Positions 8,884 through 18,483 of a DNA stretch of 64,000 bases are shown here, one piece after another (the stretch's first letter is position 1; every line of letters starts with the position of its first letter). This stretch comes from Geodermatophilus sp. DSM 44513. Its GTDB lineage: Bacteria; Actinomycetota; Actinomycetes; Mycobacteriales; Geodermatophilaceae. The position numbers and the translations under genes were made by a program. The stretch lies in NCBI RefSeq assembly GCF_032460525.1, contig NZ_CP135963.1, forward strand, positions 558,001-622,000, given 5' to 3'. Below the pieces are notes generated by a model that saw only the letters and a program-made list of their open reading frames with translations, was not told the DNA's origin and did not search any database.

Positions 8884-9560
8884 GCGCGCCCGCGCCGGCA
8901 CCGTCCCCGAGGAGTCCCGTGCACGTCTTCGCCGTCACCCCCATCCACGTCCCCCCCGAGGAGCTCGCCCGCCGCCAGGCGCGGTACGACGCCCTGTCGC
9001 CGGCCGGTGTCCACGTCCGGCTCCGGGACGTCGGCCCGGACGCACCGCGGGCACTGGACACCGAGCAGCAGGTGCGGGACAGCGAGGGGCTGGTCGCCGC
9101 CGCCCTCGAGCAGGCGCCCGACGAGGCCGACGCGCTGATGCCCGACTGCGTGCTCGACCCGGGCGTGGCGGCGCTCGCCGAGCGGCTGGACCGCCCGGTG
9201 TTCGGCCTGCTGCGCACCAGCCTCACCTGGAGCGCGCTGGCCGGCAGGCGGGTCGGTGCCGTGACGCGGAACGAGGCGATCGCGGCCGAGCTGCTGCGCC
9301 AGGTGCACGGCTACGGCCTCGCCGCCGGGTTCACCGGGGTGGAGACCCTGGACCTCGACGTCGACGCGATCCACCAGGCCGACCGGTGGGCGGCGTCCCT
9401 GCAGGCGGTGGTCGGCCGGATGGGCCGGGCGGGGGCGGGTGACCTGGTCAACGGCTGCAGTGCCGTCGACCTGCCGGCGGAGGCGGCCGGCTGGCCGGTG
9501 CGGGTGGTCGACCCGACGGCCCTGACCCTGCGACTGGTCGCGGCGGGTGAGGTGCGGTGA
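8880..9560 (+). CDS. Asp/Glu/hydantoin racemase superfamily protein
   Basis: The 226-residue protein carries the two cysteines expected of this cofactor-free superfamily: one in LMPDCVLDPGVAALAE (first half) and one in LVNGCSAVDLP (second half), each in the loop that holds the acid/base thiol pair. The superfamily includes hydantoin racemase, aspartate and glutamate racemase, maleate cis-trans isomerase and arylmalonate decarboxylase. Next to a cyclic amidohydrolase gene a hydantoin-racemase-like role is natural; next to an MmgE/PrpD gene a maleate-isomerase-like role is equally possible. GTGA/ATGA-type overlaps on both sides place it firmly in the operon. Confidence 0.82.
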   Translation: MSAPAPAPSPRSPVHVFAVTPIHVPPEELARRQARYDALSPAGVHVRLRDVGPDAPRALDTEQQVRDSEGLVAAALEQAPDEADALMPDCVLDPGVAALAERLDRPVFGLLRTSLTWSALAGRRVGAVTRNEAIAAELLRQVHGYGLAAGFTGVETLDLDVDAIHQADRWAASLQAVVGRMGRAGAGDLVNGCSAVDLPAEAAGWPVRVVDPTALTLRLVAAGEVR

Positions 9561-11029
9561 GTGACGACGGCGTGGACCTGGTCGTCGCCGGTGCCGGTGG
9601 CGGGCTCGCCGGGGCGCTGCGGGCGGCGCAACTGGGCCTGGACGTGCTGGTCGTCGAGGTCAGCGAGCACTTCCGCCGTGGCAACAACACCTCGATGTCC
9701 ACGGCGATGGTGCCCGGCGCCGGGTCGCGGTTCCAGCGCGAGGCGGGCATCGAGGACTCCCCGGAGCTGTTCGTCGAGGACGTGCTGCGCAAGACCGGCG
9801 GGCAGGCCGACCAGCGGCTGGCCCGCGTGCTCGCCGAGGTGAGCGCGCCCCTGGTCGAGTGGCTCGCCGACGACGTGGGGCTGCCCCTGGCGGTGGTGAC
9901 CGACTTCCACTACCCGGGGCACAGCGTCGACCGCTGTCACACCATCGAGGGCCGGCACGGCACCCTGCTGCTGGACCACCTGCTCGGGCGGGTCAAGCAG
10001 GACGGGCGGATCGACCTGCTCGTGCCCGCGCGCCTGGTCGACGTCCGCGTGGACGACGACGGTCGGGTGGCCGCCGCGGTGATCGAGCAGCCCGACGGCA
10101 CCAGCGAGGAGATCCCGACCCGGGCGGTGCTCCTGGCCACCAACGGCTACGGTGCCGACCGCGACCTGGTGGCCCGCCACCTGCCCGAGATCGCCGGGGC
10201 GGTCTACCACGGCAGCGAGGCCTCCCGCGGCGACGCGCTGCGCATCGGTGAGCGGCTGGGCGCGGCCACCGCCTACCTGGACGCCTACCAGGGGCACGGC
10301 GCGCTGGCGGCCCGCTCGGCCACCCTGGTCGGCTGGGCCACCGTCATGCACGGCGCGGTGCTGGTCGGGCAGGACGGGCGCCGGTTCGGCAACGAGACCA
10401 GCGGCTACTCCGAGTACGCCGCGGTGATCGCCGCCCAGCCGGGGGCCAGCGCCTGGATCGTCCTGGACCGGCGCATCCACGACGCCTGCCAGTCGTTCAC
10501 CGACTTCCGCCAGACCGTCGAGGGCGGCGCGCTGGTGTGGGCCGACGACGTCCCCGCCCTCGCCGCGGTCACCGGCCTCCCCGCGGAGGCGCTGGCCGAG
10601 GAGCTCGCCACCGCCGCGGCGCTGGCCCGCGGCGAGGGGGCGGACCGGTTCGGGCGGACGTCCTTCGAGGCCGAGCTCGTGCCGCCGTACGCGGCGGTCC
10701 GGGTGGTGCCGGCGCTGTTCCACACCCAGGGGGGCCTGGTGGTGGACGAGCACGCGCGGGTCACCCGGGACGACGGCACGGTCATCGAGGGCCTGTACGC
10801 CTCCGGCGGGGCCGCGGCCGGGATCTCCGGTCACGGCGCGGCCGGCTACCTGGCCGGCAACGGCCTGCTGCCCGCTCTGGGGCTGGCCTACCTGGCCGCC
10901 CAGCACGTCGCGGGCGCCCGCACACCCGCCGCCGGCGGGCCCGCCGCCAGCACCACAGCCGCCAGCACCACATCCGCCACCACCACAGCCGCCGCCACGG
11001 ACCTCGCCACCGAGGAAGGACCCGCATGA
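9557..11029 (+). CDS. FAD-dependent oxidoreductase, fumarate reductase/succinate dehydrogenase flavoprotein-like
   Basis: The 490-residue flavoprotein opens with the dinucleotide-binding motif [19 protein letters not shown] and ends with [20 protein letters not shown], a FAD-proximal C-terminal motif of the FAD_binding_2 family (fumarate reductases, 3-ketosteroid dehydrogenase, tricarballylate dehydrogenase). [20 protein letters not shown] resembles the flavin and substrate-loop region. No signal peptide is present, so it is cytosolic. It likely introduces or removes a C=C bond next to a carboxylate. About 40 residues at the C-terminus are low-complexity Ala/Thr/Ser, encoded by irregular repeats of accaccacagccgcc; this tail looks like a slippage product. 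Both gene borders overlap the neighbours. Confidence 0.87.
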   Translation: MSDDGVDLVVAGAGGGLAGALRAAQLGLDVLVVEVSEHFRRGNNTSMSTAMVPGAGSRFQREAGIEDSPELFVEDVLRKTGGQADQRLARVLAEVSAPLVEWLADDVGLPLAVVTDFHYPGHSVDRCHTIEGRHGTLLLDHLLGRVKQDGRIDLLVPARLVDVRVDDDGRVAAAVIEQPDGTSEEIPTRAVLLATNGYGADRDLVARHLPEIAGAVYHGSEASRGDALRIGERLGAATAYLDAYQGHGALAARSATLVGWATVMHGAVLVGQDGRRFGNETSGYSEYAAVIAAQPGASAWIVLDRRIHDACQSFTDFRQTVEGGALVWADDVPALAAVTGLPAEALAEELATAAALARGEGADRFGRTSFEAELVPPYAAVRVVPALFHTQGGLVVDEHARVTRDDGTVIEGLYASGGAAAGISGHGAAGYLAGNGLLPALGLAYLAAQHVAGARTPAAGGPAASTTAASTTSATTTAAATDLATEEGPA

Positions 11030-12501
11030 GCCGCCTGCAGACCCTGGTCACGAACGTCACCGTCGTCCGCCCCGACGTCCCGGGCGCCGAGGACGGCGAG
11101 CAGCTGGACCTGGGCATCACCGACGGCCGGTTCGTCCGGGTGGAGCGGGCCATCCCCGCGGAGGACGCCGAGGTCGTGGTGGACGGCCGGGGCCTGCTGG
11201 CCTTCCCGGGCGTCGTCGACGCCCACCAGCACTGGGGCATCTACAACCCGCTGGAGGAGGACACCGCGACCGAGAGCCGGGCCAGCGCGCAGGGCGGCGT
11301 CACGACCGGCCTGACCTACATGCGCACCGGGCAGTACTACCTGAACGCCGGCGGGCCCTACCGGGAGTTCTTCCCCCGGGTGCTGGCTGCCTCGGAGGGA
11401 CGCTCCTACATCGACTACGCCTTCCACCTGGCGCCCATGTCGAGGGAGCACATCGCCGAGATCCCCTCGATCATCGAGGAGTTCGGGGTGACGTCGTTCA
11501 AGATCTTCATGTTCTACGGCGGGCACGGGCTGCACGGGGCGTCGTCGGACCAGAGCTCCTTCCTCATGATCCCGCCCGACGAGCGCTACGACCTCGCCCA
11601 CTTCGAGTTCGTCATGCGCGGCGTGCAGGAGGCGCGCGAGAAGCTGACCGAGCTCGCGCCGCACATCTCGCTGTCGCTGCACTGCGAGACCGCCGAGATC
11701 ATGACCGCCTACACGAAGCTGGTGCAGGAGCAGGGGTCGCTCTCGGGCCTGGCCGCCTACAGCGCCTCGCGGCCGCCGCACTCGGAGGGCCTGGCGGTCA
11801 CGATCGCCTCCTTCCTGGCCGACGAGACCGGGCTGCCGAACATCAACCTGCTGCACCTGTCCTCCCGCAAGGCCCTCACCGCGGCCATGCGGATGGCCGC
11901 CGTCTTCCCGCACGTCGACTTCCGGCGCGAGGTCACCATCGGCCACCTGCTCGCCGACATCGACACCGCGTCCGGACTGGGCGGCAAGGTCAACCCGCCG
12001 CTGCGGCCCCGGGAGGACGTCGAGGCGCTCTGGGAGCACCTGCTCGCCGGCGACCTCGACTGGGTGGTCAGCGACCACGCCTGCTGCAAGGACGAGCAGA
12101 AGTTCGGGGACCCCCGGGACGACGTCTTCGCGGCCAAGTCCGGTTTCGGCGGCGCGGAGTACCTGCTGCCCGGCCTGGTCAGCGAGGGCCGGCGCCGCGG
12201 CCTGTCCTACCGGCGGATCGCGGAGCTCACCTCGTGGAACCCCGCCCGGCGCTACGGGCTGCCCGCGAAGGGGACGATCGGGGTGGGGTACGACGCCGAC
12301 TTCTGCCTCGTCGACCCCTCGGCCACCTGGACGGTGCACGCCGACGCCTCGGAGTCCACCCAGGAGTACACGCCGTTCGAGGGGTTCGAGCTCGGCGCCC
12401 GGGTGACCGACACCTGGGTGCGGGGCCACCAGGTGCTGCGACGGGGTGTGCTCACCGGCGAGCCCGTCGGCCGCTACCTGCACCGCCCCGGCACCCGCTG
12501 A
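11026..12501 (+). CDS. Cyclic amidohydrolase (hydantoinase/dihydroorotase-like)
   Basis: The 491-residue metal-dependent hydrolase has all landmarks of the dihydropyrimidinase/dihydroorotase branch of the amidohydrolase superfamily: PGVVDAHQHW (metal-binding His67 and His69), VTSFKIFMFYG with the lysine that is carbamylated in the family, LSLHCETAEI and INLLHLSSRKAL (metal histidines) and WVVSDHACC (catalytic aspartate). It should open a cyclic amide or imide ring. ATG 11026 overlaps the previous stop and follows AGGAAGGA. It ends the operon nine bases before the convergent mftD-like gene. Substrates could be hydantoins, dihydropyrimidines, lactams or ureide rings; the sequence does not decide. 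Confidence 0.9.
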   Translation: MSRLQTLVTNVTVVRPDVPGAEDGEQLDLGITDGRFVRVERAIPAEDAEVVVDGRGLLAFPGVVDAHQHWGIYNPLEEDTATESRASAQGGVTTGLTYMRTGQYYLNAGGPYREFFPRVLAASEGRSYIDYAFHLAPMSREHIAEIPSIIEEFGVTSFKIFMFYGGHGLHGASSDQSSFLMIPPDERYDLAHFEFVMRGVQEAREKLTELAPHISLSLHCETAEIMTAYTKLVQEQGSLSGLAAYSASRPPHSEGLAVTIASFLADETGLPNINLLHLSSRKALTAAMRMAAVFPHVDFRREVTIGHLLADIDTASGLGGKVNPPLRPREDVEALWEHLLAGDLDWVVSDHACCKDEQKFGDPRDDVFAAKSGFGGAEYLLPGLVSEGRRRGLSYRRIAELTSWNPARRYGLPAKGTIGVGYDADFCLVDPSATWTVHADASESTQEYTPFEGFELGARVTDTWVRGHQVLRRGVLTGEPVGRYLHRPGTR

Positions 12502-12510
12502 CCGGGCGCC

Positions 12511-13680
12511 TCAGGTCCGGGTGAAGTGCGGCGGCAGGACGACGTCGGAGCGGTCCAGGTCGTGCACGGAGTCCTTGCCCAGCCCGAGCAGCGCCTCGTC
12601 GATCCCCTGGCGCAGGATCGACAGCACGTTCTGCACGCCCCGCTCGCCGTTCGCGCCCATGCCCCACAGGTAGGCCCGGCCGACCATCACCGCCCGGGCG
12701 CCGAGGGCCATCGCCTTGACCACGTCGCCGCCGCGGCGCACCCCGCCGTCCATGAGCACCTCGACCTGGCCGCCCACCGCGTCGACCACCCCGGGCAGCG
12801 AGCGGATCGCCCCCGGCGTGCTGTCCAGGTTGTTGCCGCCGTGGGTGGACACCGAGATCGCGGTGACGCCGGCGTCGACGGCGCGGCGGGCGTCGTCCGG
12901 GCGGGTGATCCCCTTGAGCATGAACGGCCCGCCCCACTGCTCCCGCAGCCAGGCGACGTCCTCCCAGGTGGGCAGCGGGGTGCCCATCCACTGGCCGTAG
13001 GCGCTGAAGAAGTTCGGCGGCTCCTCGCCGTCCAGCGCCAGGTTCGGCACGCTGAGCTCCGGGATGCCGCCCGAGCGCAGGTAGGTGGCCAGCCAGCGCG
13101 GCCTGCGCAGCACCTCGGGGGCGAACTTGACGGCGTTGCGCAGGTCGATCTTCTCCGGGATCGGCGGGCTGCCCCAGTCGCGGCGGGAGGCGAACGACCA
13201 GTCCAGGGTCATGATCAGGCCCTTGGCGCCGGCGGCGCGGGCGCGCTCGGCCCGGGCGAGGATCGTCTCCCGGGACCCCACCCAGTACATCTGGAAGAGC
13301 AGCTTGGGGCAGGCCGCGCCGACCTCCTCCACCGGCTTGCTGGCGAAGGAGGACAGGCCCATCGCGACGTCCTCGGCCGCGGCCGCGCGGGCCACCGCCA
13401 CCTCGCCCTCGGGGTGCACGGCCTGCACGCCGGTGGGGGAGACCAGCACCGGCATGGAGACGTCCTGGCCCATCACCGTGGTGGCCGTCTCTCGCTTGGC
13501 CGGCAGGTCGGCGACGTGCGGGCGCCAGGCGATCTCGTCGAAGGCGGCCACGTTGTCACCGGCCGTCAGCCCCTTCTCGGTGCCGGCGACCAGCGCCAGG
13601 TACACCGACCGCGGCAGCCGCTTCTGCGCCCGGTGCCGGGCCTCCTCGACGGTCTCGAACCAGTCCCGGGTGCTCGCCAT
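12511..13680 (-). CDS. mftD: MftD-like pre-mycofactocin synthase (FMN-dependent alpha-hydroxy-acid dehydrogenase family)
   Basis: The 389-residue protein begins RDWFETVEEARHRAQKRLPR and then SVYLALVAGTEKGLT. It contains ATTVMGQDVSMPVLVSPTGV, LSSFASKPVEEV, DWGSPPIPEKIDL and YGQWMGTPLPTWEDVAWLRE, phrases I associate with MftD. The catalytic-His loop reads STHGGNNLD, with Asn where lactate oxidases and glycolate oxidases have Arg, as in MftD. MftD oxidatively deaminates the cyclised mycofactocin precursor to give the redox-active centre. ATG 13680 has GGGAGGA five bases upstream; an in-frame extension to 13719 lacks this. No other mft gene lies in the window, so the rest of the pathway must be elsewhere if this is a true MftD. 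Confidence 0.78.
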   Translation of the reverse strand: MASTRDWFETVEEARHRAQKRLPRSVYLALVAGTEKGLTAGDNVAAFDEIAWRPHVADLPAKRETATTVMGQDVSMPVLVSPTGVQAVHPEGEVAVARAAAAEDVAMGLSSFASKPVEEVGAACPKLLFQMYWVGSRETILARAERARAAGAKGLIMTLDWSFASRRDWGSPPIPEKIDLRNAVKFAPEVLRRPRWLATYLRSGGIPELSVPNLALDGEEPPNFFSAYGQWMGTPLPTWEDVAWLREQWGGPFMLKGITRPDDARRAVDAGVTAISVSTHGGNNLDSTPGAIRSLPGVVDAVGGQVEVLMDGGVRRGGDVVKAMALGARAVMVGRAYLWGMGANGERGVQNVLSILRQGIDEALLGLGKDSVHDLDRSDVVLPPHFTRT

Positions 13681-13702
13681 GGGGTCCTCCCGCGGTCGGG
13701 TC

Positions 13703-13747
13703 GGCGTGACGTACGCCACTCGACGGTCATCGTGCCAGCCGTGGCAC
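13703..13747. promoter_or_regulatory. Two inverted repeats upstream of the mftD-like gene
   Basis: GGCGTGACGTACGCC (13703-13717) and, on the plus strand, GTGCCAGCCGTGGCAC (13732-13747) are 15- and 16-bp inverted repeats in the 73-bp gap after cobIJ. Either could bind a regulator giving mftD its own promoter, or form a weak stem-loop ending the cobalamin transcript. Only symmetry supports them. Confidence 0.35.
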
Positions 13748-13753
13748 TGAGTG

Positions 13754-15298
13754 TCAGCTGCCCGGGTGGGTGCGGGGGCTGTAGACGGCGCCGGCGCGGC
13801 TCACCCGCGTCTGGGAGGACCCGACCAGCACGCAGCAGCGCATGTCGACGGTCTCCGGGTCCAGCTCGCCGAGGGTGGTCACCCGGATGCTCTCCTCCGG
13901 GCCGCCGACGTCGCGCCCGACGACGACCACCGTGTCGGGCTTGCGGCCCTCCAGCAGCACCGCCTGCGCGTGCGCCAGCTGGTGCGGCCGGGCCCGCGAC
14001 CGCGGGTTGTAGAGCGCGAGCACCAGGTCGGCGGCCGACGTGTGCCGCAGCCGTTCGACGACGACGTCCCACGGCTTGCGGACGTCGGAGAGGCTGACCA
14101 CCGCGAAGTCGTGACCCAGCGGCGCACCGACCCGGGCCGCGACCGCCTGCGCCGCGGTGAGCCCGGGCAGCACCCGCACCGGGACGCCGGCGTGCTCGGG
14201 CCGCTCGGCGACCTCCAGCACCGCGGCGGCCATGGCGAAGACGCCGGGGTCACCGCTGGAGACCACGGCGACCCGGCGTCCGGACCGGGCCAGCTCCAGG
14301 GCGTGGGCGGCGCGCTCGGCCTCCACCCGGTTGTCGCTGGCGTGGCGGGTCTGCCGCGGGTTGGCCGGCACCCGGTCCAGGTAGGGGCCGTAGCCGACCA
14401 GGTCGTCGGCCGCGGCCAGCGCCTCGGCGGCCTCGGGCGTGGTCCAGCAGCGGGCGCCGGGGCCCAGGCCGACCACCACCACCTCGCCCGGGTGCGGTGC
14501 GGCGCACGCCTCCGCGGGCACCGGCGCGGGCTCGGTGAGCCGGCTGGGCAGCAGGGCGAGGGAGAAGTAGGGGACGGTGTCCGGGTCGACGTCGGCCAGC
14601 GGTGCCGTGCGCTGGCGGTCGGTGCTGGCCCGCTCGACGTAGAGGGCGCGGTCGAGCACCCCGGCGGCGTCGAAGGCGGCCCGCACGTTGCCGAAGGTGC
14701 GCCCCAGCTTCATCACGGCGGCCGAGTCGGTGGTGGCCAGCCACTCGGCCAGCTCCTCGGGCGGCAGGGTGCCGGGCAGCACGGTGAGCACCTCGTCGCG
14801 CTCCACCAGCGGCCGGCCGACCGCCGCCGCGGCGCCGCTCACGCTGGTCACCCCGGGCACCACCTCGGTCGGGTAGCGGTGCGCCAGCCGCTTGTGCATG
14901 TGCATGTAGGAGCCGTAGAAGAACGGGTCGCCCTCGGCGAGCACGACGACGTCGCGGCCGACGTCCAGGTGCGCGGCCAGCCGGGCCGCGGCCGCCTCGT
15001 AGAACTCGTCGATCGCACCCTGGTAGCCGCCGGGGTGGTCGGTGGTCTCGGTGGTGACCGGGTAGACCAGCAGCTCCTCGACCTGGCCGGCGCGCAGGTA
15101 GGGCGCGGCCACCGACCGGGCCACCGACCGGCCGTGCTGGGCGGCGTGGAAGGCGACGACGTCGGCCGCGGCGATCAGCCGGGCGGCCTTGACGGTGACC
15201 AGCTCCGGGTCGCCGGGGCCCAGCCCGACTCCGTAGAGGCGACCGGTGCGTCCGCCGGCCCCGCCAACATCGCGATTTCCGCGGTCGGTCGGGCTCAT
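13754..15298 (-). CDS. cobIJ: Fused CobI-CobJ: precorrin-2 C20-methyltransferase / precorrin-3B C17-methyltransferase
   Basis: The 514-residue protein joins two SAM-dependent tetrapyrrole methylases. Residues about 20-245 ([52 protein letters not shown]) match CobI, and 265-505 ([74 protein letters not shown]) match CobJ. CobI methylates precorrin-2 at C20; CobJ methylates C17 with ring contraction of precorrin-3B. Fusion of these two is common in actinobacteria. The ATG at 15298 overlaps the cobH stop (ATGA), placing it third in cobG-cobH-cobIJ. Confidence 0.93.
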   Translation of the reverse strand: MSPTDRGNRDVGGAGGRTGRLYGVGLGPGDPELVTVKAARLIAAADVVAFHAAQHGRSVARSVAAPYLRAGQVEELLVYPVTTETTDHPGGYQGAIDEFYEAAAARLAAHLDVGRDVVVLAEGDPFFYGSYMHMHKRLAHRYPTEVVPGVTSVSGAAAAVGRPLVERDEVLTVLPGTLPPEELAEWLATTDSAAVMKLGRTFGNVRAAFDAAGVLDRALYVERASTDRQRTAPLADVDPDTVPYFSLALLPSRLTEPAPVPAEACAAPHPGEVVVVGLGPGARCWTTPEAAEALAAADDLVGYGPYLDRVPANPRQTRHASDNRVEAERAAHALELARSGRRVAVVSSGDPGVFAMAAAVLEVAERPEHAGVPVRVLPGLTAAQAVAARVGAPLGHDFAVVSLSDVRKPWDVVVERLRHTSAADLVLALYNPRSRARPHQLAHAQAVLLEGRKPDTVVVVGRDVGGPEESIRVTTLGELDPETVDMRCCVLVGSSQTRVSRAGAVYSPRTHPGS

Positions 15299-15927
15299 TC
15301 GACGTCGCTCGCGATCGCGTTGACCGCGGCCGCCACGATCGCGCTGCCGCCGCGCCGGCCGCGGACCACCAGGTGCTCCAGGTCGCTGGCGGCCAGTGCG
15401 TCCTTGGACTCCACCGCGCCGATGAAGCCGACCGGGATGCCGAGCACCGCGGCGGGGCGGGGTGCTCCGGCGGCGACCATCTCCAGCAGGTGGAACAGGG
15501 CGGTCGGCGCGTTGCCGATGGCCACCACGGCGCCGTCCAGCCGGTCGCGCCACAGCTCGAGCGCCGCGGCGGTGCGGGTGGTGCCCAGCTCGGCGGCCAG
15601 CGCCGGGGTGCGCGGGTCGTTCAGCGTGCAGACCACGTCGTTGTCCTGCGGCAGCCGCCGGCGGGTGACCCCGGAGGCGACCATCGTCGCGTCGCAGAGC
15701 ACCGGGGCGCCGGCGTCCAGGGCCGCCCGGGCCCGCGCGACCACGCCGGGGGAGTAGGCGATGTCCTGCACCAGGTCGACCTGGCCGCAGGCGTGCACCA
15801 TCCGGACCGCCACACGGGCGACGTCCTCGGGCAGTCCGGCCAGGTCGCTCTCGGCGCGGATGGTGGCGAAGGAGCGTCGGTAGATCTCCGCGCCGTCCCT
15901 CTCGTACTCGTACTCGTACGCGTGCAT
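15295..15927 (-). CDS. cobH: Precorrin-8X methylmutase CobH
   Basis: The 210-residue protein moves the C11 methyl group to C12, turning precorrin-8X into hydrogenobyrinate. [25 protein letters not shown] (with the active-site histidine), [13 protein letters not shown] and [15 protein letters not shown] followed by [15 protein letters not shown] are family motifs in order, and length is typical. The N-terminus contains the hexanucleotide repeat behind YEYEYE, a place where in-frame slippage could vary the length. The ATG start shares one base with the cobG stop. Confidence 0.95.
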   Translation of the reverse strand: MHAYEYEYERDGAEIYRRSFATIRAESDLAGLPEDVARVAVRMVHACGQVDLVQDIAYSPGVVARARAALDAGAPVLCDATMVASGVTRRRLPQDNDVVCTLNDPRTPALAAELGTTRTAAALELWRDRLDGAVVAIGNAPTALFHLLEMVAAGAPRPAAVLGIPVGFIGAVESKDALAASDLEHLVVRGRRGGSAIVAAAVNAIASDVE

Positions 15928-17117
15928 CAGGCCTCTCCGATGAGGTAGCCGGTCCCGGTCGCGACCACGTCGACGACCTCTCCCCGCGGCCGGCCGCAGC
16001 GGCGCGCGCACCCGGCCCAGTGCTGACGGGCTCCGCCGGCCGGCAGCGCGCCGGTCGCCACGGCGCGGGCCGCGTCGGCGCGGACGTCGGCCAGCGACTT
16101 GGCGCACCCGGGCCGCCCCGCGCAGGCGGTCACCCGCGTCCACGGGCTCTCCGCGTCGAACACCACGCCGGTGCGGTGCAGCGCGACCGCGACGTCGTCG
16201 ACGGCGTCCTCGGCCAGGTCGGGGACGACGACGCTGCGCCACGGCGTCAGCTGGACCTCCGCGGTGACGCGGGCCAGCAGGTCGGCCTGGTCCGCGGACA
16301 GCCGCCCCAGCGGGACGACGCCGACGAGGGCCACCCGCCCGTCGTCCTGCACCGCCGACCCGACCGGCCCGGGGACCCCCGCGCGCGGGAGGCCGTCCGC
16401 GGGGACCTCCGCGCGCCGGAGGCCGCCCGCAGCGGTCAGGTCCAGCCGGGCGGCGACACGGGTCGGGCCCTCGTTGAGCTCGGCCAGCCGCCAGGCGGTG
16501 CCGCCCTGCGCCCCGCGCTCGTCCAGGAAGGCGCGGGTGGCGGCCAGCGCGAGCGCCACGGCCCGGTCAGGGGTGGCCCGCAGCCCGCTGTCGGCGCCGG
16601 CCAGGGTGAGCGCGACCGTCTCGGGGGACAGGGCGAGCAGCCCGACGTCCCCGCCGAGACCGGTGACGTCGCCGCGGCCGTCGTCCAGCGTGGCCAGGTA
16701 CCGGCCGGGCAGCGCGGCCAGGGCCGGGTCGCCGCACAGCGCGGCGTCCAGCCCTCGCACCCACGGGCGGGCGTCGAGGTGCCCGCCGGTCCGCCCGGTG
16801 AGCGCGCTGGCCAGCACGTTGCGCACCCGCTCGTGGGTGGCACTGGGCAGCAGGCCCGTGGCGGCGAGCCGGTCGCCGAGGTCGGCCTCCGCCTCGGGGG
16901 CCAGCCCGCGCAGCTGCACGTTGCCCCGGCTGGTCAGCTCCAGCGCCCCGTCGCCGAGGGCCCGGGCCGCGGCGGCCAGGGCGCGCAGCTTGGCAGCGGT
17001 GAGCAGGCCGCCGGGCACCCGCACCCGCGCCAGGGCGCCGTCCGCGGCCGGGTGCGTCTGCAGCGCACCCGGGCAGGCGTCGGCGCCGGCGCGGGCGGCG
17101 GCGGGGGTGGCGGTCAT
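15927..17117 (-). CDS. cobG: Precorrin-3B synthase CobG
   Basis: The 396-residue protein belongs to the nitrite/sulfite reductase-like ferredoxin half-domain family. [34 protein letters not shown] and the C-terminal iron-sulfur ligands CAGRPGC (C-x5-C) and GCARRCG (C-x3-C) are present. CobG uses oxygen to hydroxylate precorrin-3A and form the lactone of precorrin-3B, so this organism uses the aerobic corrin pathway at this step. ATG at 17117 is the first plausible start. It heads the cobG-cobH-cobIJ run. Confidence 0.93.
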   Translation of the reverse strand: MTATPAAARAGADACPGALQTHPAADGALARVRVPGGLLTAAKLRALAAAARALGDGALELTSRGNVQLRGLAPEAEADLGDRLAATGLLPSATHERVRNVLASALTGRTGGHLDARPWVRGLDAALCGDPALAALPGRYLATLDDGRGDVTGLGGDVGLLALSPETVALTLAGADSGLRATPDRAVALALAATRAFLDERGAQGGTAWRLAELNEGPTRVAARLDLTAAGGLRRAEVPADGLPRAGVPGPVGSAVQDDGRVALVGVVPLGRLSADQADLLARVTAEVQLTPWRSVVVPDLAEDAVDDVAVALHRTGVVFDAESPWTRVTACAGRPGCAKSLADVRADAARAVATGALPAGGARQHWAGCARRCGRPRGEVVDVVATGTGYLIGEA

Positions 17118-17185
17118 GGCGCAGGCGAGGGTACTGACGCGCCGTCCCGCCGGCGTCGGTGGCCGGACCGACGCCCGCGGGTGGC

Positions 17186-17890
17186 TCAGCGCAACTCGCG
17201 CCCGGCCTCGTCGAAGGACATCCACACCCGGCGGCGCTCGGCGCGGCTGTGCACCTGGGCCATCGCGGCCACCCGGCGGCGCTGGTCGTTGGTGGCGACG
17301 TGCTGGACGACGGCCACCTCCGCGTCGCGCATGGCCTTCTCCGCGGCGACCTCCTCCGGGGTGGACGGGAGGTCGCTGGTCAGGTCGATCTCCTCCTCGC
17401 CGGTGCCGGGCCGGGCGTAGGGGCTGTCCGGCGGCAGGTTGGCGCTGAACCGGCCGTAGGCGCCGAGGACGAGCAGCAGCAGGCCGGCGACGACGGAGAA
17501 GACGACGTTGGGGAACTCGAAGGCGAGGATGTTGAAGCTGGTGCGCAGCACGGCCAGGTTGAGCAGCGCCGACAGCAGGAACAGCGCCCCCACCACGATC
17601 ATCACGTTCGAGGCGATCCGCGGGCCGCGGGCCGCGGCGACGAAGAGCACCACGGCGGTGACCACGGAGATGGTCGACAGCAGACCGTTGGAGGACAGGC
17701 CGAGGACGTCCTCGCCCTCGGTGGAGAAGAAGGCCAGCTGGTTGGCGAAGCCGAGCAGGCCGAAGACCAGGATCACCAGGCCGACGACGATGGCGCCGAT
17801 GCGCTGGACCACGGGGACGCGGGCGCCGAGCGACGGCGGCTGGCCCGGGTCGGTCGCCGTCCGCTGTCGGGACTGGGGACGCAGCTTCAT
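17186..17890 (-). CDS. DUF4383-type membrane protein
   Basis: The 234-residue protein has a basic N-terminal stretch, then four hydrophobic segments (about residues 28-50, 70-90, 97-120 and 130-150) and a charged C-terminal tail of about 80 residues rich in Arg and Glu, probably cytosolic. The four-helix pattern matches the DUF4383 family, of unknown function. ATG 17890 follows GAGGGAG. It is 68 bp upstream of cobG on the same strand, but nothing ties it to cobalamin. Confidence 0.8.
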   Translation of the reverse strand: MKLRPQSRQRTATDPGQPPSLGARVPVVQRIGAIVVGLVILVFGLLGFANQLAFFSTEGEDVLGLSSNGLLSTISVVTAVVLFVAAARGPRIASNVMIVVGALFLLSALLNLAVLRTSFNILAFEFPNVVFSVVAGLLLLVLGAYGRFSANLPPDSPYARPGTGEEEIDLTSDLPSTPEEVAAEKAMRDAEVAVVQHVATNDQRRRVAAMAQVHSRAERRRVWMSFDEAGRELR

Positions 17891-18033
17891 GGGTGCTCCC
17901 TCGGAGGTGGTCGGTGACACCCGCTCTTCGACGGGGCGGCTGTCGCTGGATGCACTACAACGATGCCTCTGGAACGGTGTCTCCCGCGAGCCGGACCGGG
18001 AAGCCGGGGACAGCTGCCCCGGTTGTCCCCAGC

Positions 18034-18354
18034 ATGACGCAGCGCGACCTCCACTCGGACTTCCTGAGCGCGGACCTGTACCTCGCCGTCGGTCAGCCGA
18101 TCGAGGCGGCGCGCCTGCTGGAGCCGGTCGTGGCCGCCGAGCCGGCCAACGGGGCGGCGCTGGAGCTGCTGGCCCGCGCCTACTTCGGCTCCGCGCAGCT
18201 GGCGCGCGCCGAGGAGGCGCTGACCCGGCTGGTGGCGATGGCCCCCGCCGACGGCTGGGCCCGCCGGGCGCTGGCCCGCACCCTGGAGCGGCAGAGCCGG
18301 GCCGGCGAGGCGGTGGCCCACCACCGGGTCGCCGACGCCCTCGGCGCCGCCTGA
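18034..18354 (+). CDS. Small tetratricopeptide-repeat protein
   Basis: The 106-residue protein consists of TPR-like helix pairs: YLAVGQPIEAARLLEPVVAA, LLARAYFGSAQLARAEEALT and ALARTLERQSRAGEAVAHH match the TPR spacing of small and large residues over about 34 positions. It has no signal peptide or membrane segment and is probably a cytosolic adaptor. The ATG at 18034 lacks a clear ribosome binding site; a GTG further up in the same frame is possible. Divergent from the DUF4383 gene. Confidence 0.75.
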   Translation: MTQRDLHSDFLSADLYLAVGQPIEAARLLEPVVAAEPANGAALELLARAYFGSAQLARAEEALTRLVAMAPADGWARRALARTLERQSRAGEAVAHHRVADALGAA

Positions 18355-18377
18355 GGGGCCCCCGCAGGGCTGACGGC

Positions 18378-18426
18378 ACAGGCCGACGCCGCCGGAGCAC
18401 GGGGTGCTCCGGCGGCGTCGGCCTGT
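18378..18426. terminator. Bidirectional hairpin terminator
   Basis: A perfect 23-bp stem (starting ACAGGCCGACGCC) closes on a GGG loop at 18401-18403. It lies between two convergent genes, the TPR gene and the giant secreted-protein gene. No U-tract follows, as is usual in high-GC actinobacteria. Confidence 0.85.
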
Positions 18427-18483
18427 CCTCTGCGGCGGGTCCCCGCGCCGCCGACCGGGGTCCGGCGGCGGCGCGGGATGTGG

